Origin: Mycoplasma sp. CAG:776 | GTDB taxonomy: Bacteria > Bacillota_I > Bacilli_A > RF39 > UBA660 | DNA length: 64,000 nucleotides | Direction of reading: 5' to 3' | Assembly: GCA_000438195.1 (NCBI GenBank) | Contig: FR903078.1 | Coordinates: 1 to 64,000 of the forward strand | Shown: one piece after another, positions 23,525 to 32,364 of the stretch | How positions within the stretch are numbered: the stretch's first letter is position 1 | Layout of the letters: each line of letters opens with the position of its first letter | Translations under genes and position numbers: made by a program | Notes under the pieces: model-generated | Databases searched by the model: none | What the model saw: only the letters and a program-made list of their open reading frames with translations | Told to the model about the DNA's origin: nothing

Positions 23525-24160
23525 ACTTATTGTTCTTTGATAATTAGATAAATGAACCATATGATAGACAAGAAGACAATCTTGTATGGGGATATCTTAT
23601 GCTTATTATTTAATAGTGCGAACTTTTAAAGGATTGAGTTGGTTTAGTAGTAATACTAAACTAGGAATTACAAAGTAATAAAAAAGATATTAGCAATACT
23701 ATTATAGGGTTATAAGGCACAGTCCTAATCGTAGTCATCATAAACTTTCTTCGTAGAAAAGAAGAAGATTAACTTTAAAATTTATTAGAGTGGCATCTAA
23801 AGAATTTTAAAGAATGCCAATAAGCTATTTGCAGTTGACACATAGTGATATGTTATAAGATTAGAAACTGGTTAAAGTAGTGCAAATCTGCAAGAAAATA
23901 GATGGTTGTCGCGGTTCGATTCCGTAAAATATATGCTTTAATATATTCCTAAGTGCATGAAATTTGGAAGTGCAAGTCTTCTTTAGTGGTTGTAGGTAAT
24001 TGAAGAATAGAGGTCGCTCCTCTATGAGGGCAATTACTGGCTAGTGGCTGAAAGAAAAAATAATTTTGTAATAGTTATTAATGTGAGAAACATCATTTAT
24101 CTAATTATCAAAGGGCAATAGAAAAGATTAGACTTTATCGGTTTCTAATCTTCTTTTTTT
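23525..24160 (+). ncRNA. Large ornate structured RNA of about 635 nt (ROOL-like candidate)
   Basis: There is no ORF on either strand. A near-consensus promoter precedes it and a terminator closes it. The 5' end (23527-23555) pairs with the 3' end (24093-24121) over 29 bp: 21 perfect pairs plus 8 more that need G-U wobbles, which points to RNA. Inside are nested hairpins: CCATA-CAAGA with TCTTG-TATGG (23557-23589), GTTTAGTA/TACTAAAC with a GTAA loop (23642-23661), TGGCAT/ATGCCA (23791-23819), ACATA/TATGT with a GTGA loop (23840-23853), and GTAATTG-ATAGAGG with CCTCTAT-CAATTAC (23996-24037). RNase P and tmRNA signatures are absent. Size and end-to-end closure resemble the ROOL class; that assignment is inference. 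Confidence 0.75.
24124..24160 (+). terminator. Terminator of the large RNA
   Basis: AAGATTAGA (24124-24132) and TCTAATCTT (24144-24152) form a perfect 9-bp stem, then a T run. It abuts the stop of the convergent HerA-like gene. Confidence 0.85.
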
Positions 24161-26108
24161 ATCCAAATTTTGATATATCACCCATACCGCTCATGGGATC
24201 AAAATTTTCATTACTATTTTCATTGATTGGTGATGTAGGATTTATTGTTTGGTCTTCTGTTTTTATATCTTTTTGTAACGTGCTTGTACTTGTTCCTTCT
24301 GTTACATAGTTATTCGCTATTCTTTCTTCTTTTGTTTGATATATAGGAGAGTCTTGTTCTTGCCAACAACCTGAAACATTACAATTGGTTGAATATGGCA
24401 TTGGATCTGGCATTTTTAGCTTACAAATCATTGGTATTTTGAATGCTCCACCGAATGCTACACAATTACCAGGCTGTAATACTTTCATTTTTTCAATTAC
24501 ATCGGCACTAATATTAGGAAGCATTTCCTCAATGTATTTAATGTCTTTTGGGTGTGTCATTTTAAATATAAGAAAGTTGGAACATTGAGCAATTACTGTA
24601 TCACTAATTTCTACTGGTCTTTGACTGATAATATCAAGTAATACTCCATATTTACGACCTTCTTTGGCAATACGATCAAAAATATTATATCCGAGTAAGA
24701 AGGTATCACTATCTTGTTGAATATAACGATGGGCTTCTTCTAAGAAAAGATGGAATGGAATACTCGCTCTTTTTTTAAGACCTTTTGCATAATCAAATAA
24801 TAATTTTGAAACAATTTTAACTATAACCTTGGCATAAGCATCATCAATATCTTCTAAGTTGATATTTACTATTTGAGCTCGATTATTTTCTTTTCTTCCT
24901 AGTTCTTCTACAAAAGATTCAACACTTGTATATTTAGAACCATCAAAATAATTATTTACTTGTCCACCAATAATCGTGTTTAATCTTACTTGAAGAATCA
25001 TCGCTTCATTATACATCGCCTGATTACCTTGAAAGCCTTCACTTATTAAAGTGAACTCTAGGGCATTTGCTAAGTCTTTTAAGGTATAATATGCTTTTTC
25101 TGGTATTGGCATTGCTGTAATAGATTCATCAATATGTTTTAAAATATATTCGGTAATTAATACTGATTCACCAAAATTACCATTTGAATCAATTTCAAAA
25201 CATTCACTAAAGCTTCTTGTATAACCTAAACCAGGAATAACTGAATCAAAGTTAAATTCTTTGGTGTGACATACTTCTATTACTTTGAATATTTCATTCT
25301 TTTTATAGCTAGTTGTTGAATTACTAAATAAAATGGCTATTAAAGCTTTGGCTATTAAATGATTTTTATATTTTGTAATTTCTTCACTATCGCTAGAGAA
25401 TATTTTGGCATATTTAATACTACGTTCCAAAATTGGCAATTGAGAATGAGAATTAGCTTGTAATAAAAGAGCTATATCATCTAATGTAAGTAAATTTACA
25501 GGAATCTTTAATAAATAATCCGTTGGTTCAGTTGGGTTTGTGGTAATAAATTTATAGTTATAACTTGGATTAATTTTATTTAATGAACCAAAAGCATTTT
25601 TATATTCGCCATAAGCATCAAAGAAAAACATATTAGCGTTATAAGTTACCGTTTTTGGATTACTAAAAATATTTTGAATAATTCTTGATACACCACATGA
25701 TTTACCAGAACCACTATTACCAAATATCGCTAAGTGATTTGAAAATAAATCATTTATATCTGGGCATATTTGAAAACCTTTATATGTAGCACTTTCTCCT
25801 AATGTAAAGCTTTTATTACTTAATGTTCCCACTAATTCAAGTAATTCTTCACTATTAATAATTCTTAAAGTACTAGATAATAAAGGTTTTCTTATTACAC
25901 CATTTACATATCTAGAGCCAATATATTCTCCTAAGAATCTAATTTTGATTTCTTCATCATTTAATTCAATAACTTCACCTAATATTCTTTGATCCTTATC
26001 TTCAAATATTACATGAATGTTCATTAAATCAGCAGTAATTGTATCTTTACTTTTGTTTTCTACATGTGCAATGTTATCACTAATATATAATATTTTGCCA
26101 AATATCAT
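24159..26108 (-). CDS. HerA/DUF87-type ATPase
   Basis: An N-terminal beta-barrel (about residues 1-80) precedes an FtsK/HerA-like P-loop ATPase: Walker A GNSGSGKS (130-137), a Walker B region HLFLEEAHRYIQ, and ISQRPVEIS downstream as the sensor. HerA-family ATPases are hexameric DNA translocases acting in end processing or mobile-element defence, usually with a nuclease partner. Here no nuclease is adjacent; the next gene is a membrane protein. The C-terminal 60 residues are polar and probably disordered. The role is unassigned. Confidence 0.82.
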   Translation of the reverse strand: MIFGKILYISDNIAHVENKSKDTITADLMNIHVIFEDKDQRILGEVIELNDEEIKIRFLGEYIGSRYVNGVIRKPLLSSTLRIINSEELLELVGTLSNKSFTLGESATYKGFQICPDINDLFSNHLAIFGNSGSGKSCGVSRIIQNIFSNPKTVTYNANMFFFDAYGEYKNAFGSLNKINPSYNYKFITTNPTEPTDYLLKIPVNLLTLDDIALLLQANSHSQLPILERSIKYAKIFSSDSEEITKYKNHLIAKALIAILFSNSTTSYKKNEIFKVIEVCHTKEFNFDSVIPGLGYTRSFSECFEIDSNGNFGESVLITEYILKHIDESITAMPIPEKAYYTLKDLANALEFTLISEGFQGNQAMYNEAMILQVRLNTIIGGQVNNYFDGSKYTSVESFVEELGRKENNRAQIVNINLEDIDDAYAKVIVKIVSKLLFDYAKGLKKRASIPFHLFLEEAHRYIQQDSDTFLLGYNIFDRIAKEGRKYGVLLDIISQRPVEISDTVIAQCSNFLIFKMTHPKDIKYIEEMLPNISADVIEKMKVLQPGNCVAFGGAFKIPMICKLKMPDPMPYSTNCNVSGCWQEQDSPIYQTKEERIANNYVTEGTSTSTLQKDIKTEDQTINPTSPINENSNENFDPMSGMGDISKFG

Positions 26109-26207
26109 TCTAATCGACCTACCCTACTCTATGTAATTATAGCATGACTGAATATAAAAAAAAAGAGTTTTTGGTAAAACTTTTCTTTTTGATTTTATTT
26201 TATTTTG

Positions 26208-27182
26208 TTATTTTCCACTCCATGTTTCATACCAATTTTTTAACTTATTTAATCCACTACTAGCTAGATCTTTTAAAAATTCCCAAGTTAAGCCAAAACT
26301 TTCTTTTAAATCTTGAAATCCTTCTTTGGCACTTGTACATAAATCGTCATGATTCTCACAAATATTACTTGTAATATCTAAATAAGTATTCACTATTAAA
26401 TTTTTAATACTAGTATAAACTTTATTGGCACCATTACTTATCGTTTCTTTGTATCCTGGAAAAACATTATCTATTTTATCATCAATCCATAAAGCGGCTT
26501 TTAATACTTCTAATTTAGCTGAGGTAGTTAATTCATTAAAAGTGTGACCTGCTATTTTGCCATTATAAAATAGGAAATCAACAACCGTGATAAAGCCACT
26601 TTTTAAAGTATCTGTTATTCCTTTATCGGCATCGCTTTGAATGGTATTTACATATTCTAATACGGCTTCATCGGCAGATTTGCTAGTTACATTATTATTA
26701 GAATTGTTGTTAGTTGGCGTTTTGTTAGTATTATTATTGCTTGTATGATTTTTATTTGGAGAATTATTGGTATTTGTTTTTCCGTTTGTTTCATTTAAAT
26801 TGGTGTTCTTTCCTTGGTTGCCGTTTATAATATTTTCTGATGTATTTGTAGTGTTATTTTCTTCTAATTCTTCTTCTGGTTTATTTTTTTTTATTAAAGT
26901 TTCTTTTATGGCAGATATTTCTTTAGGATTCGTAGAATCTTTTAGACTGCTTCTTTTGTAAGTAACAGTTATTTCATCTCCTATTTCATAAATATTGGAA
27001 ATATTATTTATTATGTAGTCTTCATTTTCTGTTTCGATCATGATATAGCCATCACCACTTATTAATACTGTACCAGTTATATTTAATTCCTCATTTTCTT
27101 TTGTCAAAAAATAAATGGCAAGAGATGCTCCAATAAAAAGAATAATTAGCAAGATGATTAGGATAGTTCTCTTTTTAATCAT
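26208..27182 (-). CDS. Membrane-anchored protein with Asn/Thr-rich linker
   Basis: A KKR head and one hydrophobic helix (about residues 5-26) are followed by a small beta-rich domain (about 33-95). A long low-complexity Asn/Thr/Lys linker (about 103-165) then leads to a helical C-terminal domain (about 167-324). The architecture suggests an extracellular domain displayed across the cell wall. No family was recognised. It lies upstream of the HerA-like ATPase on the same strand with about 100 bp between. Confidence 0.7.
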   Translation of the reverse strand: MIKKRTILIILLIILFIGASLAIYFLTKENEELNITGTVLISGDGYIMIETENEDYIINNISNIYEIGDEITVTYKRSSLKDSTNPKEISAIKETLIKKNKPEEELEENNTTNTSENIINGNQGKNTNLNETNGKTNTNNSPNKNHTSNNNTNKTPTNNNSNNNVTSKSADEAVLEYVNTIQSDADKGITDTLKSGFITVVDFLFYNGKIAGHTFNELTTSAKLEVLKAALWIDDKIDNVFPGYKETISNGANKVYTSIKNLIVNTYLDITSNICENHDDLCTSAKEGFQDLKESFGLTWEFLKDLASSGLNKLKNWYETWSGK

Positions 27183-27241
27183 TTTTTCTTCACTTCCTAA
27201 TCATATTATACACAAAAAAAGGAGAAATGTAAAATCTCACC

Positions 27242-28672
27242 TTATTTATTTAGTTTACTATTTAATATCTCTTTTGTTAAAACAGGGTTAGCTTTTCCTC
27301 TTGTATTTTTCATGACTTGACCTACAAAATAATCAAATAAATTAGTTTTGCCATTTTTATATTCTTCTATTTGACTTTGATTATGAGATAGAATTTCATC
27401 GATGATTTTTTCTAGTTCTTCTTTATTATTTATTTGCGTATTATTCTTACTAATAAAATCTTTAATTTCTTTTTTATTTTCTATAACACTTAGAAATATC
27501 TCTTTTGCTTGTTTAGAACTAATTGTCCCTTTTTCTATCTCATCAATTAAATCTTTTAATCTTTTAGGAGTTAAATACAAATCTTTTACGTTTTGATTAT
27601 TCTTATTTAAATATCCTAGAATTTGGGTAGTAATCCAATTAGATGCACTTTTAGGATCAATATTTAATTTTAAACATTCTTCAAAATAGTCTGCTATCTC
27701 TTTATCTTTTACAAGAATTTCAGCATCATAATTAGATAATCCATAGTGATTTATATACTCAAGTTTTCTTTCTAAGTGAAGTCTTGGAATACTAGATTCT
27801 ATTTTTTCTAACCAATCTTGACTAATTTTATATTTAGGAATATTAGGCTCAACAAAGTATTTATAATCAATAGCATCTGCTTTACTACGCATACGAATTG
27901 TACTTTGAGTCTCCTCATCCCATCTTCTGGTTTCTTGTTCAACCTCACTATATTTTCCAGCTTCTTTTAATTCTGTTTGTCTTTTAATTTCATAATTGAT
28001 GGTATCACGAACACCACTAAGAGAATTAACGTTTTTAACTTCTACTTTGGTACCTAATTCTTTACTATCTTCATCAGCAATAGAAACGTTTACATCACAG
28101 CGAATTTGTCCCTTTTTGGTATCTGCTTCTGATACATCTAAATAGCGATAAATGCGAATGATATTTTCTAGAAATGTTACGGCTTCATCGGCACTATGAA
28201 AGCAGGGTTCTGTTACTAATTCTAATAGTGGAACGCCTGAACGATTATAATCAATATTAGAAGTATCAAAAAAATGATCTAAACTAGCAGAATCTTCTTC
28301 TAAATGTACATCATGAATATAAATTGGTATTAGTTTATCATTAACTTCTATTTCCATTTTACCGTTTGTTCCTACAGGATTTGCCATTTGGGTTATTTGA
28401 TAACCTTTTGGTAAATCAGGATAGTAATAGTTTTTGCGATCAAACACCATATATTCAGGTTGTTCACAATTAAGTGCTATACTTATTTTTAGGGCATCTT
28501 CGACACATTTTTTGTTTACTACTGGAAGTGTCCCAGGAAATGCCATATCTAACGGTGCTATACTAGAATTTGGAGTTTCACTATAAGTGTTTTGAGCTTT
28601 AGAAAATACTTTAGAATTACTTTTTAATTCACAATGCATTTCTAACCCAATCGTAGCTATTTGCTTTTTCAT
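27242..28672 (-). CDS. gatB: Asp-tRNA(Asn)/Glu-tRNA(Gln) amidotransferase subunit B
   Basis: GatB binds the mischarged tRNA and its kinase-type site activates the acyl group. The N-terminal GLEMHCELKSNSKVF, YYYPDLPKGYQITQ, HLEEDSASL and RSGVPLLELVTEP blocks are intact, and the tail domain ends ANPVLTKEIL. At 476 aa it is full length. Its start overlaps the gatA stop by 4 bp. As AsnRS is encoded upstream, the complex is probably needed for Gln-tRNA(Gln). Confidence 0.97.
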   Translation of the reverse strand: MKKQIATIGLEMHCELKSNSKVFSKAQNTYSETPNSSIAPLDMAFPGTLPVVNKKCVEDALKISIALNCEQPEYMVFDRKNYYYPDLPKGYQITQMANPVGTNGKMEIEVNDKLIPIYIHDVHLEEDSASLDHFFDTSNIDYNRSGVPLLELVTEPCFHSADEAVTFLENIIRIYRYLDVSEADTKKGQIRCDVNVSIADEDSKELGTKVEVKNVNSLSGVRDTINYEIKRQTELKEAGKYSEVEQETRRWDEETQSTIRMRSKADAIDYKYFVEPNIPKYKISQDWLEKIESSIPRLHLERKLEYINHYGLSNYDAEILVKDKEIADYFEECLKLNIDPKSASNWITTQILGYLNKNNQNVKDLYLTPKRLKDLIDEIEKGTISSKQAKEIFLSVIENKKEIKDFISKNNTQINNKEELEKIIDEILSHNQSQIEEYKNGKTNLFDYFVGQVMKNTRGKANPVLTKEILNSKLNK

Positions 28673-30120
28673 TCTTGGATCTCCTTTGCTATTTGATTTT
28701 TGTAAGGCATTTTTCCTTCTAACGTGTACGCAATATTTAAAACATTCGCATCATCATAACAATTTCCTGTAATATTAATTCCTACTGGCAAATTATTGAT
28801 AAAGCCATTTGGAATGGTAATAGATGGGAAGCCTCCAAAATTGCCTATTTGTAAATGTTCTTCTAAAACACTAGTTGATGCATCCATAACATCTTTATCT
28901 TCCTCTAATTTTTTTGCTGGGCCGCTAGAAACTGGCAAGATTAAAGCATCGTATTCCTTAAATAGTTCTTTTATTTTATCAACAATTAAACGTCTTACAC
29001 GTTGAGCATTTTTAAAGTATCGCTCTTGATTTTCTTTTTGTAAAACGTATGAACCGATGACAAATCTTCTTTTAATTAATGGTGAAAAACCATTTGTACG
29101 ATGTTCCCTTATCATTTCAAAGACGTTTTTCTTTTCACTTCTTGGTCCAAAAATAATTCCCGTTAAATTAGACATATTACTGGTTGCTTCGGCACATGAA
29201 ATGACAACATATGTACTAGCAATTGCATTTAATAATGTTTGATCTATGCTTACTTCTTCTATTATGGCTCCTTCTTCTTTTAATAATTCTAAAGTGTTAA
29301 AGAAATTATTTAAATGCTCTTTAAGTTCGTTTGCTGGTTTTTCGTAATTATTTATATCACATATTTCTTTAATATAAAATAATTTCTTACCTTTGATATT
29401 ACCTGTTAATGATTCTTGTAAGTGAATGTTACTTGAATCCCAAGTGGTCATATCGAATTCATCTATTCCTTTCATAATATCCGTTACTATTGCGGCATCT
29501 TCGACACTTCTAGTTAAAACACCACAATGGTCTAAGCTACTAGCAAAAGGAAATAAACCGTAACGAGAAAGCATGCCATAGGTTGGTTTATATCCAACAA
29601 TTCCACAATAAGCTGCTGGTTTACGAATAGAATCGCCCGTATCACTTCCTAAAGCAAAGGGATAGACACCAGCTGCTACCGCACAAGCAGATCCTGCTGA
29701 TGAACCCGCACACATTCTTGTTTTATCCCAAGGATTTAGAACGGCTCCGGTATGACAAGTTGTACCAGTTCCTCCCATTCCAAATTCATCTAAAGCTGTC
29801 TTATTTACCATGATAGCTCCAGCATCTAATAATTTTTGAACTACTGTTGCATTAAAAAAAGGAACATAATTTTTTAAAGTATTAGAAGAGCCAGTAGATA
29901 ATACATCTTTGGTTGAATAATTATCTTTTACCCCAAAAGGAATACCTGATACTAAACTTTCAGTTATTGCAGTTGGCTTAGCATCATTACATATCGTTAC
30001 AAAAGCATTATATTTTTCTTTTACTTCATGAGATTTGCTTAAGGCTTCTCTTACCAACTCTTCGCTTGTTATTTTTTTATTTATTAATAAGTCATGTAAT
30101 TCTTTAATACTTTTATTCAT
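28669..30120 (-). CDS. gatA: Glu-tRNA(Gln) amidotransferase subunit A
   Basis: GatA is the amidase subunit that frees ammonia from glutamine. Counting from the ATG at 30120, the Ser-cisSer-Lys triad is Lys65 (GVKDN), Ser140 (AGSSAGSA) and Ser164. The residue before the nucleophile is Asp (DTGDSIRKPA) where the common form is DTGGSIRQPA, and GGSSGGS has become AGSSAGS. The start at 30120 fits the GGTGGAG site; an in-frame ATG at 30123 is also possible, and a longer frame overlaps gatC. Tightly coupled between gatC and gatB. Confidence 0.94.
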   Translation of the reverse strand: MNKSIKELHDLLINKKITSEELVREALSKSHEVKEKYNAFVTICNDAKPTAITESLVSGIPFGVKDNYSTKDVLSTGSSNTLKNYVPFFNATVVQKLLDAGAIMVNKTALDEFGMGGTGTTCHTGAVLNPWDKTRMCAGSSAGSACAVAAGVYPFALGSDTGDSIRKPAAYCGIVGYKPTYGMLSRYGLFPFASSLDHCGVLTRSVEDAAIVTDIMKGIDEFDMTTWDSSNIHLQESLTGNIKGKKLFYIKEICDINNYEKPANELKEHLNNFFNTLELLKEEGAIIEEVSIDQTLLNAIASTYVVISCAEATSNMSNLTGIIFGPRSEKKNVFEMIREHRTNGFSPLIKRRFVIGSYVLQKENQERYFKNAQRVRRLIVDKIKELFKEYDALILPVSSGPAKKLEEDKDVMDASTSVLEEHLQIGNFGGFPSITIPNGFINNLPVGINITGNCYDDANVLNIAYTLEGKMPYKNQIAKEIQE

Positions 30121-30124
30121 CATG

Positions 30125-30421
30125 TTACTCCACCACCTTTGGAACTTCAACTTCTCTTCCATCAGTTGCTCCAGCATTTCTTAAAGCTTCTTCAATAGGA
30201 ATTGTTTTTTCATATACATCTTCCCTTAATTCACATGTAAAGTCATATAGGGCATGAGTCATGGGCTCTATCTCAACAATATTAGGGATTTTATTAATTA
30301 AATCGATATTTTGATCAATTATTTCAAATTCATCTAATACTAACTTTGTTTCTTCGTCTGTTAGGCCTATTAATAATTTTTCGGCATAATCATTAACCAT
30401 TTCTTTTGTAAATTTCCTCAT
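30125..30421 (-). CDS. gatC: Glu-tRNA(Gln) amidotransferase subunit C
   Basis: This small 98-aa subunit wraps around GatA and stabilises the complex. The typical layout is a helical N-terminus (VNDYAEKLLIGLTDEETKL), a middle IVEIEPMTHALYDF and a terminal region with EALRNAG and ending EVPKVVE, which matches GatC ending in a valine-rich tail. It lies directly ahead of gatA in the operon. Confidence 0.9.
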   Translation of the reverse strand: MRKFTKEMVNDYAEKLLIGLTDEETKLVLDEFEIIDQNIDLINKIPNIVEIEPMTHALYDFTCELREDVYEKTIPIEEALRNAGATDGREVEVPKVVE

Positions 30422-30423
30422 TT

Positions 30424-30978
30424 TTATTCCTCTCTATTTATTTCTTTTAAAATTTCGTCTAATCTTTTTTCAAAGTCTTCAATTGTATAATTGTTATCAA
30501 TGTAATAATCAGCATAGGCAATTGGTCCAGCTTTCGCAATATTTTCTATTTCAGATATATCTCTTTTTTCAGCTTTTTCTTTGCTAAATGGGCGAATAGG
30601 CCTTTTTTCTAGTCTTTCATATCTAATCTTTCTATCTACGATAATTGCTATTGTATTTAATTGAGTATTAAATTTTTCTTTTAATATTTTTAATTCGTCC
30701 CATGAATAAAGTCCATCTAGTACAACATTATTTGATTTAGCTAATTCTTCAATTTGGGGTAATAAAATAATTGCATAAGCGCCTATTCCAAGCTCACTTC
30801 TTAATTTTTCACGCATATATTTTTCATTTTCTGGTGTATCTTCTAAGTTTGCTTCTTTTAATTTAGCAAGAGTAACTCCACCAAAGTAGACTTTTTTATA
30901 ACCTCTTTTTTCTAGTAAATCACAAGCTACCGATTTACCAGAACCACACATACCTACTATTGCTATAATTTTATTCAT
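30424..30978 (-). CDS. P-loop nucleotide kinase, dephospho-CoA kinase-like
   Basis: The N-terminal AIVGMCGSGKSVACDLLEKRG is a Walker A loop of adenylate/dephospho-CoA kinase type. VVLDGLYSWDE is a likely Walker B, and ERLEKRPIRPF with downstream Arg residues forms a lid. The length (184 aa) suits a small-molecule kinase. The substrate cannot be told; its place between asnS and gatC hints at a nucleotide or tRNA-related role. The start at 30978 follows AAGGAGGAAG; a longer frame overlaps asnS. Confidence 0.75.
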   Translation of the reverse strand: MNKIIAIVGMCGSGKSVACDLLEKRGYKKVYFGGVTLAKLKEANLEDTPENEKYMREKLRSELGIGAYAIILLPQIEELAKSNNVVLDGLYSWDELKILKEKFNTQLNTIAIIVDRKIRYERLEKRPIRPFSKEKAEKRDISEIENIAKAGPIAYADYYIDNNYTIEDFEKRLDEILKEINREE

Positions 30979-30988
30979 CGCTTCCTCC

Positions 30989-32353
30989 TTAAAAATCACA
31001 ATTTTTTGGTGTTCTTGGATATGGAATTACATCTCTTATATTATCTACACCTGTTAGATAAATTAATAATCTTTCAAATCCCATTCCAAAACCAGAATGA
31101 ATACAACTGCCATATTTTCTTAAGTTTAAATACCAATCCATAGAACTTGAATCAATTCTGAGCTCTTCCATTCTATTTACTAGTTTATCATAATCTTCTT
31201 CTCTTTGAGAGCCTCCCATTAATTCCCCTGCTCCTGGAACTTCTAAATCTACCGCAGCAACCGTTTTTCCGTCTTCATTTAATTTCATGTAAAAAGCTTT
31301 GATATCCTTTGGCCAATTTTTAATAAATACTGGGCCATCAAAATATTCAGTTATATATTTTTCGTGTTCTTTAGCAATATCTTCACCATATTCTGGATTA
31401 AACTCCCATTTTACATCAGCATTTTTTAATATTTTAATAGCTTCTTCATGATCGATACGGGTAAATTTGCTATTTACTAATTTTTCTAATTTCTCTTTTA
31501 AGCCTTTTTCTATGAATTGATCAAAAAATCTAATTTCTTCTTTCGCATTATCTAAAACATATCTAACAATATATTTTAGCATATCTTCCATGATATCCAT
31601 GTTGCCTTCTAAATCACAAAAGGCGATTTCTGGTTCAATCATCCAAAATTCTGAAGCATGAGTTTTGGTATTAGAATTCTCGGCACGGAAGGTTGGACCA
31701 AAAGTATAAGTTTTTTTATAAGCCATAGCAAAAGTTTCGGCTTCTAATTGACCACTTACTGTTAAATTAGTCATTTTTCCAAAAAAATCTTTGCTATAAT
31801 CCACTTTGCCATTTAGTTTTTCTATTGGAAGAGTTGTTACTTGAAACATTTCCCCTGCTCCTTCACAGTCACTAGCAGTAATTAAGGGAGCATGGAAATA
31901 TACATATCCTCTTTCTTGAAAATATTTATGAATAGCGTAAGCAGCTATACTTCTTACACGGAATACTGCTTGAAAAAGATTAGTCCTTGGTCTTAAATAG
32001 GCAACTTCTCTTAAAAATTCTCTAGTGTGTCTTTTTGGTTGAATTGGATAATCTTCTGGGCATGCTCCTAAGAGAGTAATTTTAGTTGCTTGCATTTCAT
32101 AAGCTTGATTTCCCTTTGAAGGCACTATTTTTCCTTCAACCTCAATTGCACTTCCAACTAATAATTTTTGGATTTCTTCAAAATTTGATAAATTCTCATC
32201 ATAAACTACTTGTAAGTGTTCAAAAGTTGTGCCATCCGAAAAATCAATAAAACCAAATGTTTTTTGATCTCTATGATTTCTAATCCATCCTTCTACTTTG
32301 ATTTCTTTTCCTACACAGGACTCTATATCTTGCCATAAATCTCTTAAATCCAT
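30989..32353 (-). CDS. asnS: Asparaginyl-tRNA synthetase
   Basis: AsnRS charges tRNA(Asn). The N-terminal OB-fold anticodon-binding domain (VEGWIRNHRDQKTFGFIDF) is followed by a class II core with motif 2 (FGPTFRAENSNTKTHASEF) and motif 3 (GFGMGFERLLIYLTG). At 454 aa it lacks the GAD insertion of bacterial AspRS, which separates it from the neighbouring aspS. It shares the T-box operon. Confidence 0.97.
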   Translation of the reverse strand: MDLRDLWQDIESCVGKEIKVEGWIRNHRDQKTFGFIDFSDGTTFEHLQVVYDENLSNFEEIQKLLVGSAIEVEGKIVPSKGNQAYEMQATKITLLGACPEDYPIQPKRHTREFLREVAYLRPRTNLFQAVFRVRSIAAYAIHKYFQERGYVYFHAPLITASDCEGAGEMFQVTTLPIEKLNGKVDYSKDFFGKMTNLTVSGQLEAETFAMAYKKTYTFGPTFRAENSNTKTHASEFWMIEPEIAFCDLEGNMDIMEDMLKYIVRYVLDNAKEEIRFFDQFIEKGLKEKLEKLVNSKFTRIDHEEAIKILKNADVKWEFNPEYGEDIAKEHEKYITEYFDGPVFIKNWPKDIKAFYMKLNEDGKTVAAVDLEVPGAGELMGGSQREEDYDKLVNRMEELRIDSSSMDWYLNLRKYGSCIHSGFGMGFERLLIYLTGVDNIRDVIPYPRTPKNCDF

Positions 32354-32364
32354 TTATATTCTCC

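Noticed and set aside
23525..24160. tmRNA, RNase P RNA or group I/II intron
   Set aside because: I looked for the tmRNA tag and terminal T-arm, the GAGGAAAGTCC and ACAGAAA RNase P signatures, and intron domain V-type features; none fit. A GGTTCGATTCC T-arm-like stretch exists at about 23920 but lacks a tRNA around it.
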